Below are positions 9,749 to 20,990 of a stretch of 22,993 bases of DNA, piece after piece. A program made the translations under genes and the position numbers. This DNA comes from Cerioporus squamosus (taxonomy: Eukaryota > Basidiomycota > Agaricomycetes > Polyporales > Polyporaceae). The stretch's first letter is position 1. Each line of letters begins with the position of its first letter. The DNA is taken from assembly GCA_022592435.1 (NCBI GenBank), contig JABYQS010000428.1, positions 1 through 22,993 of the forward strand, in the 5' to 3' direction. Under the pieces are notes generated by a model. It had not been told where the DNA came from. It worked only from the letters and a program-made list of their open reading frames with translations, and ran no database searches.

Positions 9749-12713
9749 ATGGCATCGGAACGGGACCCGCTCATCCCTCGGACGACTTCTCTGGAGCCGC
9801 TCGACACTAAACGCGACACACGTCGAGTGGGGCCTATGGAGATCTCCAGGACCACTCGTTATGGGATCCTTGCAGGGATCTGGGTCGGTACCTTCCTATC
9901 CGTGTGTAACAATTTCATCATGCATCGCGCTTTCAGACTGCTCAGCTCTCATTTCTCTGCAATAGTCTCTGAACAGTATGTCCTTACAGTACCTCTGCTC
10001 TGTCTTCTCTCTTATATCTGTGGAACAGCTACTCTGGTGGCCACATGTGAGAGGTTTTCGTCAGGATAGCTTGCACAACACGCTCTGAACTACGCGGCAG
10101 TGCTGCCGTCCATATCTTCCGACTTCAACAAGTCTCATCAAGCCAGCTGGCTGGGAACCGCGTATGTCCACACGGGAGGATCAGTTGGAACTGCGTCTGA
10201 CTACGAGACGGGCACAGATACTTGCTCGCGACATGCACTTTCACTCCGCTCTATGGTCGACTGTCCAACGTGCTAGGTCGGCGAGGCGCTAACCAGGTCG
10301 CCATCTTCTTCGCCGGTCTTGGGGTCGCAGCTTGCGGTTTCTCGACCAATATGGAGATGCTTATTGCCGCCAGATTCGTACGTGACCAGCTACGTCGGCC
10401 GAAGGATATTTTTCCTGATGATAACATTTGTAGCTGGGTGGTATTGGCGGTGGCGGCCTATTCACGACTGCAACGTAAGCATCCATACAGACTACAAGTA
10501 GCTCGGACGGTGCTGATAGCTCAGGCAGGATCATCACGAGCGACATGTACAGTCTTAGAGTGAGCTCTTGTCAAGCTTCGACGTGCGACTGCCGCTAACT
10601 GTGACATTCAGAACCGAGGGCTAACGCAAGGTGTGGCAGCCGTATTCAACAGTGTATGTATTTCGGTCCCCACTTCCCACAAACTCCCGGCGTATTCTGA
10701 CCTCGATGTCACTGTAGATGGGAATGGGCCTTGGTGGCCCTCTAGGCGGGTTCATCGCCGACCGGTGAGTGGCAGATCTGCGAACGCAGAGGCCTATGTT
10801 TGACGTGTATACACAGCATGGGCTGGCGATGGGCGTTCCTCATACAGCTCCCGTTCTTCGCGCTTGCGTTCATGCTCTCGTCGGTGTATTTGAGCTATGT
10901 TACGCCGGTACGTCTCTGCATGGCGTTCGGACGACAATCTCTGACAGTCTATGCAGGGGAGAAGCAAGAGCACGAAGGCTGTCTTGAAGCGTATCGACTA
11001 CGGAGGAAGCGCGACACTGCTTGTAGCTGTGAGCGGTGCCATCCTCTGCGGTGACTCTCCGTCTCTTGACCTCGGATATCATGACAGGTGCTCTCCGTTC
11101 TTGTATTCCTGAGTATGCGATTCAGCGAGGAACATCCAGTGGGTCTCAGATATATTGCTCTGCTTCTGAAGGTTCCAGACGACATTATTTCTTTCAGTGG
11201 AGCTCTCCGACAGTGTACGGTCCGCTCACATCTGCAGTTGTCTTTGCGCTGCTCTTCGTCTACGTCGAGCTCATGATCGCACCTGAGCCGATCCTGGCTC
11301 CCTTCCTGCTCAAGGAGAAGATTCCGGTGCTGGTCGGGATCAGCAACTTCCTTGTCGCGACGTGCAACTTTACGATCATGTACAACTTTCCGACGTGGTT
11401 CCAGACCGTGCTGCTCACAAGCGCGAGCGAGGCTGGTGCGCTCTAGCTTGCTGCCTCACTGTATGTGCACAGTGGCTGACATGACCATGACAGGTGCACA
11501 CTTGATCCCAAACGGAGTGTCTATCTCTGCTGGCTCTCTCTTCGCTGGGTCGGTGTCTCACACGCGATTGTCCGGATATGGCTGACTTCTGCTCACGATC
11601 TCCTGCGCAGATGGGTCATGCACCGTACGGGGAAGTACAGACGCTTGAACCTCATCTTTGGTCTCTTTCCCTTCGTCGCTGCTGTTTTGCTCGCCTTGAT
11701 GCGCGAGGACTCGCATCCCATCGTGCTGTGGCTCAGCATAGTACGTCGTGCGTTCAACAGTGGCTTGAGGTGCTGACAACGCACGTAGATTCCGGCTGGA
11801 TTCGGTAACGCGGTTGTTCTGCAAACTATGCTCAGTCAGTACGCTCTCTTCCCGCTTCTGTTTATTCCGTCTGACTCTCCTGTGACAGTCGCGCTGCTCG
11901 CCCATCTACCCCGTGAGTCCTCACCTACGCTCGATCTCGCACGCATGTTCAACAACAGATGCAGAGGACGCGATGGCCGTCGGGACAGGATTCGGCCAGC
12001 TCTTCCGAGGGATCGGCCAAGTCGGGGGCGTCGCCATCTCCGCCGCGCTCTTCCAGTCGATCCTGAACGTTGAACTGCACAAGCGCATACATACCCCCGA
12101 TGCCGAAGAGGTCAGCCCGACAGCTCACGGGCGCGATGAATCGGCGATCGCTAACAGTCCTTGATTGCAGATGATCAACAAGATCCGCCACTCCTCGACG
12201 CTTGTGGCGAAGCTCCCTCCTGACCTGCAGCGGGCCGCGCGAGACTCGTACGCTATAAGTTTACGCGCGGTGTTCATAATGGCCGCCGTCTCCACTCTCT
12301 TAGCGTACATCGTCCGTCTTCCGGTGCGTTCTATCCGATTGCGTCTTTGTCGTCGTTCACTTTACTCACTTCCTGTCCCGTGTGTATTGCAACAGATCCC
12401 CGACAAGCCCCTCGACCAGCCTCGCCCACGCACGCGCTCGCTCAGCGAGCTCCCGAACCCGCACCCGCGCACACCCGGCGAGCTCGAGGAAGAGACGCAG
12501 GCGGGCGCGAGCGGGGAGGTCACCGAGCTCGAGGACGAAGGCAGCGGGACCGACGATGCCGACGACGTGCGCCCGCTGATTGGGCAGATGATACCAAGGC
12601 GGCGCCGGCTGTCGACGTATGAGAGCTCGGACGGGGGCATGGACTTGGAGGATGAACTTATTGGGGGGTCGGCGAGGCGGGCTTCGATCGTTTCGTCTGC
12701 CCGTTCGCGTTGA
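9749..12713 (+). CDS. MFS transporter, DHA2 type, likely vacuolar (basic amino acid or drug exporter)
   Basis: Proton-coupled membrane transporter, probably moving amino acids or small toxins into the vacuole. Eighteen exons: 9749-9901, 10070-10161, 10218-10377, 10434-10474, 10529-10559, 10612-10653, 10718-10764, 10817-10907, 10957-11028, 11088-11138, 11198-11435, 11494-11548, 11611-11740, 11789-11834, 11889-11912, 11959-12110, 12171-12323, 12396-12713. They sum to 1896 bp (631 residues) with every phase matching. Landmarks: SWLGTAYLLATCTFTPLYGR, the motif-A loop GRLSNVLGRR, RFLGGIGGGGLFTTAT, GMGLGGPLGGFIADRMGWRW, and FGQLFRGIGQVGGVAISAAL. After the last helix (near residue 525) comes a hydrophilic, acidic tail of about 100 residues. 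Acidic dileucine motifs ERDPLI (4-9) and DVRPLI (583-588) suggest vacuolar sorting. Intron 1 is long (168 bp) and its 3' junction is the least certain. Substrate cannot be read from sequence. Confidence 0.88.
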
Positions 12714-13034
12714 GTGGGCAACTTGAGTTTCGAAGGGTGGACCTCGAAGAAAGGACGTGCTTGAGGCACTTTTCGAACTTGCGACCAACGATGTCGTAGC
12801 TATCCATATCCTGTATGTCAATACCCGCGTCTCAGGGCAATCGTATTTACCAGTGTAAAGGCTCTCTTTGAGGGAAGATGGCATGCAGCCGATGGTTTTG
12901 GTATGTCTCAAAAGTGTTTCTTCGAATCACATCGTACTCGTACATTCTCTGGATAGTGTGTGTTCCCTTGCTTGCCTTCCGTTCCATTGCGTCCGGCGGC
13001 TCCGGATCCAATGATAGGTGTCCACAGCGACCGC
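12714..13034. other. Intergenic region between the convergent MFS and cyclase genes
   Basis: About 320 bp holding the two 3' UTRs. No open frame with recognisable features, no hairpin terminator expected in a eukaryote, no repeat seen. Confidence 0.5.
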
Positions 13035-14747
13035 TCAGAAGTACGCCTGCAACAGAGCCGGGCATGTCACTGTCAGCATCGGCCACAGACCGTATCTCGG
13101 AGGTGCAATATGTCACTCACAGCAGCGTTCGGCGGGCTCGCCACGCCCCCGAGGCTATGATAGATGAGCAGGGTTTCGTGGGTACAACGTCAGACTGAGC
13201 AAGATGCACCAGTACGCACACGTTGAGCGGCCAGGACGAGAAGAAGAACGTGTAGCGGCCCGTCTCCGCGGCGTGCTTGGAGAGCGCCTCGAGGTCGAAG
13301 AACTCGCCGATGGGCATGCCCCACATGCTGCACGAGTCCCCAGCATCCGAGTCCGAGTCGGTGAGCGCTGTAGTATTGGAGCCTGGGGAAAGAGGACGAG
13401 GTACGTACCCAAGGATGGTGGAGTGCAGGTGGGCGATGCCCTCCGGAGGGGGCCAGCGCTGCGTGGGTCCTAGTCAGCTCCGGAGAACGTTACGAGCCGC
13501 ATTGCCTACGCACCTCCAGGGAGGGCTGGTCAGACGCGATGGCGGCGAAGTGGTTGTCCCACAGGAATCGCTTCATGTCCTCGGTCTGTTCGATGCCCGC
13601 ACTGCACCGTGACGGATCTCAGCGGGGACTCGGACCAATTCCGTAAGCTTTGAGATTGACACGTACAAGGTCTCCTCCTTGCCGGAAAGGCCGTCACGCT
13701 CCTCCTGCGTTGCGCCATTGTAGCGCTGCATGAAGCCGACACGGAGGATGAGGATGTCGGCCGGACGGAAAGTCGTGCCCTGCGCCTTGGCACACTCGAG
13801 GATGTCCTCGAGCGGGATGGGGTGCGTCGTGAACGGGTCGTACGGCAGCTTGCCGAGCCTCTCTGTGTAAAACTTGACCATGTCGAGGAGCACGCCGCGG
13901 CCGCAGATGCCGTGCTGCGCCCAGTCTGTTGTGATGGTCAGGCGTGAGCTCAAGTATAGTACACGACGGGGATGGAGACGTGGGAGAGGGAACGCACTGT
14001 GGATGCCGAACTTTATGAGCTCGGGGTCAACGTTGGTCGGGCTCGCGATCGCAATCTTGCCATTCTGGAAGAAGGACGCAGGCGTGCCCTGGTAGAACAG
14101 CCCGTGCTGGAGCAGGCCAAAGTGCTTCAGGCCATCCCACTGCGTCCCGGATTGAGTGTTCTTGATACGACATGATTGAGTCAGCGACGATAGGCCAACG
14201 CGTGAGATCATCGTGGAACGTACGATGTGGAGGACGTCGTCGTGGACAGCGCCGCGACCCTCCTTGAAGATAATCTCGTGCTCGGGAGGCTTGCGTCCAA
14301 AGACGGGCTGTAGACACAGTGCATGATCAGATCTCGTGGTCGGATGTATGACGACATCGACGGCACCCCGCACGACGGCGGCGGTAGTCGCGCTCGAGCA
14401 TACCTTGCTCGGGAAGTTCACCGGCCTGTGTAGTAGTGGGGAAGCGTCAGATCGCGTCCTCTCCCCAACGTCGCTCCAATGCACTCACCAGTTCAGGCAG
14501 ATCGCCTTGCCTGTCCTACATGAAGCCGATCGCGAGGTCAGCGTGAAGCAGGAGTACTACCACGAGACAGCCTCTGAGAGACGCATGCGCACTGGATTTC
14601 CTTAGACGCCTCTTTCACGACCTCCTCGGTCAGCAGATTCACAGTCCCGAGCTGATCGTCCTTGCCCCAAACCTCCCAGGCGCACCCGGTGAAGTCCTTG
14701 AACTTGGGCAGCTCGTCAAACGTTGGCAGCTTGCTCGCAGTCGCCAT
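13035..14747 (-). CDS. Cyclase-family protein (kynurenine-formamidase-like fold), tandem copy 1
   Basis: Putative metal-dependent hydrolase of the cyclase family (PF04199), related to bacterial kynurenine formamidase and isatin hydrolase; substrate unknown. Eleven exons: 14593-14747, 14489-14515, 14404-14425, 14224-14307, 13998-14160, 13667-13925, 13514-13601, 13409-13458, 13220-13327, 13121-13154 and 13035-13046. They total 1002 bp (333 residues) in unbroken phase. Landmarks: LPTFDELPKFKDFTGCAW at the start, CLNWPVNFPSK, the active-site-like NTQSGTQWDGLKH, PYDPFTTHPIPLEDILE, RPADILILRVGFMQRYNG, and MWGMPIGEFFDLEAL. The bacterial HxGTHxDxxxH motif appears here as QSGTQWDGLKH: Asp and the last His stay, two His are Gln. 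No signal peptide, so cytosolic. The last exon is only 12 bp (AYF and stop). Copy 2 lies 457 bp upstream in the same direction. Confidence 0.9.
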
Positions 14748-15204
14748 CGTCGTGTTCGCAGTAGCAGTCGAGGCGGCGTGTGAGATGAGATGTGGCCTTT
14801 GAGGCGGCCGGAAGCCGCTGTTGCCACACCCACGCTCGTTACTTTAGTCTGCGGGCTCTCGGTCAGCATAGGTGTCGGGTGCTGTCCTCCTCCTGCGGCC
14901 CGGGGAAGCGTATAACTTATAGTACTATAACGTCGGTTCCCGTGAACGTGCAGGTAGCTACGCGCCCGTCTGGTGATGTTCCTCTTAGGGCTCTCACCGA
15001 AACTTTCACTTCGTTCCACCCGAATAGTTCTTACTTACGAGGCGCTGTGTTGAGGACATCCTGCGGTCAATAGCTGCCCTTCGAGTCGAACGACGGCATT
15101 GGTACTTATGCTTTCAATCATACTGATACAATCTCCGAGTAGAGTGGTCCCTGCTTTCCGTAGCTTCCATCCTTGTAATCCGGTCCATATCCATAAAGCG
15201 CCGC
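14748..15204. other. Spacer between the tandem cyclase genes (promoter of copy 1)
   Basis: About 460 bp. Next to the copy 1 ATG it carries CAGTAGCAGTCGAGG (14758-14772) and TTTGAGGCGGCC (14798-14809), both also found upstream of copy 2. A weak TATA-like stretch (minus strand ACTATAAGTTATA) lies near 14911-14925. No coding sequence is supported. Confidence 0.5.
14798..14809 (-). promoter_or_regulatory. Shared upstream 12-mer, cyclase copy 1
   Basis: GGCCGCCTCAAA on the minus strand, starting 51 bp upstream of the ATG. The same 12 bases occur at the same distance upstream of copy 2. It may be a retained regulatory site or simply duplicated 5' leader. Confidence 0.35.
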
Positions 15205-17155
15205 TCAGAAGTACGCCTGCAAGGAGCATGGTCAGCATGGGCCGTGCACTGTCCAGACTCAGGTGCACCACTTACGGCAGCGTTCGGCGGGCTCGCCACA
15301 CCCCCGAGGCTAGATGAGGAAGGTTTTGTCAGTACATCTCGGGGCATTAGAGGCAAGGACAAACACGCACACGTTGAGCGGCCAGGACGAGAAGAAGAAC
15401 GTGTAACGACCGGTCTCGGCGGCGTGCTTCGCGAGCGCCTCGAGGTCGAAGAATTCGCCGATAGGCATGCCCCACATCCTACCGTGCAAGTGTCAGAGAA
15501 TACTGAGGAGCTAGGATTAGACAGGAGCTACGACGTACCCGAGGATGGTAGAGTGGAGGTGAGTGACGCCCTCGGCAGGAGGCCAGCTCTGCACCAGTCC
15601 CAATCAACTTCGCAGCCTGTCACGGGCTGCTTCAAGTACGCACCTCGAGTGCGGGCTGGTCAGACGCCACAGCGGCGAAGTGATTGTCCCAAAGGAAGCG
15701 CTTCATGTCCTCGGTCTGCTCGATACCCGCGCTGTGAGGAAGATGAATCCGCCATTAGCTGCTGGACTGCGGGCATTTCTGGTCAAGCTCGCACGTACAA
15801 GGTCTCCTCCTTAGCAGCGAGCCCATCGCGCTCCTCCTGCGTCGCGCCGTTGTAGCGCTGCATGAAGCCAACGCGGAGAATGAGGATGTCCGCGGGGCGG
15901 AAAGTCGTGCCCTGCGCCTTGGCGCATTCGAGGATGTCCGCGAGCGGGATGGGGTGCGTCGTGAACGGGTCGTACGGCAGCTTGCCGAGCTTCTCGGTGT
16001 AGAACTTGACCATGTCAAGGAGCACGCCGCGACCACAGATGCCATGTTGCGCCCAGTCTGTGCATCGCGCGAATATGAGCTCATATGAATACAGCAATGT
16101 GGAAGAGACAAGAGTGGACGTACTGTGGATGCCGTACTTGATGAGCTCGGGGTCGACGTCCGTAGGGCTGACGATCTCAATCTTGCCGTGCTTGAAGAAA
16201 GACGCAGGCGTTCCCTGGTAGAACAAGCCGTGGTGGAGCAAGCCGAAGTGCTTCAGGCCATCCCATTGCGTCCCGGATTGAGTGTTCTACAGCATTGGTT
16301 CGTAAGCAAAGCCTTCATAGCACATGCATAGAAACTTGGAACTAGTCGATTGACCGAGCAGTGCTAGTGAACGAGCTCTCGCTGAACGAGTGGTGAGGTT
16401 CACGCAGCCGGTCCGGGAGAGTACCGGGTCCCGAGAGGCGTTTTATCAACTAACGTCTGCTGCGCATCATACCGGACAGAGCGCGGTGGACATGGACACC
16501 AATCCGAGTGTAATAGCCCCTGGCGAATGCATGAATCGCAGGAGGTAGGAGCAAACTCCGTCGTATTCCTTTATACGACGTACGCGAAGATATCCACCCC
16601 TCTCGGTGCATTGCAAGACCAAGAGAAAACATTGACACTCACAATGTGAAGGTGGTCGTCGTGGACGGCGCCGGCATGCTCCAAGAAGAGTATCTCGTGC
16701 TCGGGAGACTTGCGGCTGAACGCAGGCTGTGAACACGAGCATGATCAGCGTTAGCTCTCGCAGTCGGACGCACATGACGACATCGACGGGACTTCGGATG
16801 CCGGCAGCTGCACTCGTACCTTACTCGGGAAGTTCACCGGCCTGCGAAACAATGCGGAAGCTTCTGCTCGTGTCCTCTCCTCGACATCGTTCTGACAGAA
16901 CTCACCAGTTCAGGCAGATTGCCTTGCCCGTCCTGCGAAACAGCTGCGTTAGCACGCGCAGAGGGGTACATGATAGCCTTCATGGGAAGGGAAGACGTAC
17001 TTGATCTCCTTCGACGCCTCCTTGACGACCTCCTCGGTCAGCAGGTTCACAGTCCCGAGCTGGTCATCCTTGCCCCAGACCTGCCAGGCACACCCAGTGA
17101 AGTCCTTGAACTTGGGAAGCTCGTCGAACGTCGGCAGCTTGCTCGCAGACGCCAT
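15205..17155 (-). CDS. Cyclase-family protein (kynurenine-formamidase-like fold), tandem copy 2
   Basis: Paralogue of the gene at 13035-14747 with the same predicted role. Eleven exons: 17001-17155, 16906-16932, 16820-16841, 16643-16726, 16124-16286, 15799-16057, 15644-15731, 15539-15588, 15371-15478, 15276-15309 and 15205-15216. Every exon has exactly the length of its counterpart in copy 1 (155, 27, 22, 84, 163, 259, 88, 50, 108, 34, 12), again 333 residues without a frame break. Exon 6 differs from copy 1 at only about 4 of 86 residues, while exon 4 (begins PAFSRKSPEHEILF) differs at 8 of 28. The motif QSGTQWDGLKH is kept, with the same two His-to-Gln changes. Intron 4 is 356 bp against 63 bp in copy 1. 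Both copies look functional. Confidence 0.9.
16287..16642 (-). other. Enlarged intron 4 of cyclase copy 2
   Basis: Donor GTGAGT and acceptor CTGTAG are intact. The intron is about 290 bp longer than its counterpart (14161-14223). It holds an 8-bp inverted repeat, CGTCGTAT at 16559-16566 and ATACGACG at 16573-16580, with a 6-base loop, and on the minus strand a TATAAA inside it. A short repeat GAACGAG occurs twice near 16370-16391. I see no clear terminal inverted repeat or target duplication, so an inserted element is possible but not shown. Confidence 0.6.
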
Positions 17156-17208
17156 TGCAGTAGCAGTCGAGGTGTAGTGTGGCTCTGAGATGTGGGCGAG
17201 AGAACACG

Positions 17209-17220
17209 TTTGAGGCGGCC
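17209..17220 (-). promoter_or_regulatory. Shared upstream 12-mer, cyclase copy 2
   Basis: Identical to 14798-14809 and begins 54 bp upstream of the ATG, against 51 bp in copy 1. Flanking bases differ more than the 12-mer itself. Confidence 0.35.
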
Positions 17221-17240
17221 AGATGCCATAACGGCCGTCG

Positions 17241-17248
17241 TTATATAT
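17241..17248 (-). promoter_or_regulatory. TATA box of cyclase copy 2
   Basis: Minus strand reads ATATATAA about 86 bp upstream of the ATG at 17155. Copy 1 has only a poorer match, so the two copies may differ in expression. Confidence 0.5.
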
Positions 17249-17839
17249 GTCTGCGGGGTACCACGCCCTGTCACTGTCAGCGTTAGATGATGTCTCCCCA
17301 CCGCGAAGCGAGATGTGCCGGTTCCGGGGAAGGCGAAGGAAAATACGTGCTTCCGCAGCCCGAGGCCCCGACCCTGGGGCACCTGCGATCGCGAAAGTCC
17401 AATCTCTGCGCCCAGCCGACCGGAACACCCTGATATCGTGACCGCAAACACAGCTCATCTGACCTCCATCTGACACCCTATGCGTCGCCGGCATTCCTCT
17501 GTGCAGGCTGCCATGACGGTGGCGCACCCCTCTCGACCTCCACAATCGTGCGACAAGGGGCTTGGGATGGCTGTATGAAGAGGCATGCGACCTTCCCAGG
17601 AGAGGCTTCCGATGGCAACTCACAACAGGTCGTGGTAGCCGCGCTACGCCGCCCTCAACACGGACGTGAATTCGCTTGTCGAATCAGACATAGTCGTAGG
17701 AGACACAGATCTTGCGCAGATCAGATAAGATACCCATAAGCACAATGAGGAAACAGGGGATGGAACGTGGATCAGCCTGTAGTGCTGAGCGTGCCAAGAT
17801 CGCAAGGATCCGCACCCAGTCCAGAAGACAGGGAACAAC

Positions 17840-20657
<2,818 letters not shown>

Positions 20658-20990
20658 GTTTGAAGGCGAGTTATTGTGGTTTACGGGGCACCGCACGATG
20701 ACAAGAAAGGCTCGTTGTCGCAGGAGAGGGCGGTGACGGTGTGGTGGGCGATGAGTAAAGACGCGTTTGAGTCACAGCCCGCCGAGGGAGAGCCCGCGCC
20801 AACTGGTTCGGGTCCCACGGAGGAGGTGAACCAAGCCCAAGTGCAACTGAACCAAAGCGGACGCGTGATTGTGCGGGTCGCGAACCTTTCCACGCGACGA
20901 GAAGTCGAACAACCACCGAGCGGCCTCCACCCCGACCACGACGACAACCGTTCCGCGACGCCCCAGACACCCTGCTCGCTGCCAGTTGCG
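20658..20990. promoter_or_regulatory. Shared bidirectional promoter region of PRP4 and shugoshin
   Basis: The 333 bp between the two start codons must hold both promoters and both 5' leaders. I see no TATA box, as expected for housekeeping genes. The plus strand is open in the shugoshin frame from 20676 onwards, but the protein encoded upstream of 20991 has no shugoshin features. Confidence 0.5.

Larger units (their letters stand above)
17156..17839. other. Intergenic region between cyclase copy 2 and the PRP4 3' end
   Basis: About 680 bp. The right part should contain the PRP4 3' UTR and the left part the promoter of copy 2, with CAGTAGCAGTCGAGG at 17158-17172, a 12-mer shared with copy 1 at 17209-17220 and a TATA box at 17241-17248. 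No coding exon is supported. Confidence 0.5.

Noticed and set aside
13573..14484. A 303-codon minus-strand open frame across cyclase copy 1
   Set aside because: It reads through several introns that happen to be open. The 11-exon model gives matching phases and equal exon lengths in both copies.
20676..20990. Upstream in-frame start codons for shugoshin (20676 and 20751)
   Set aside because: The added sequence has no shugoshin features and would consume the whole shared promoter with PRP4. MSRRQSRVS at 20991 fits the usual start just before the coiled coil.
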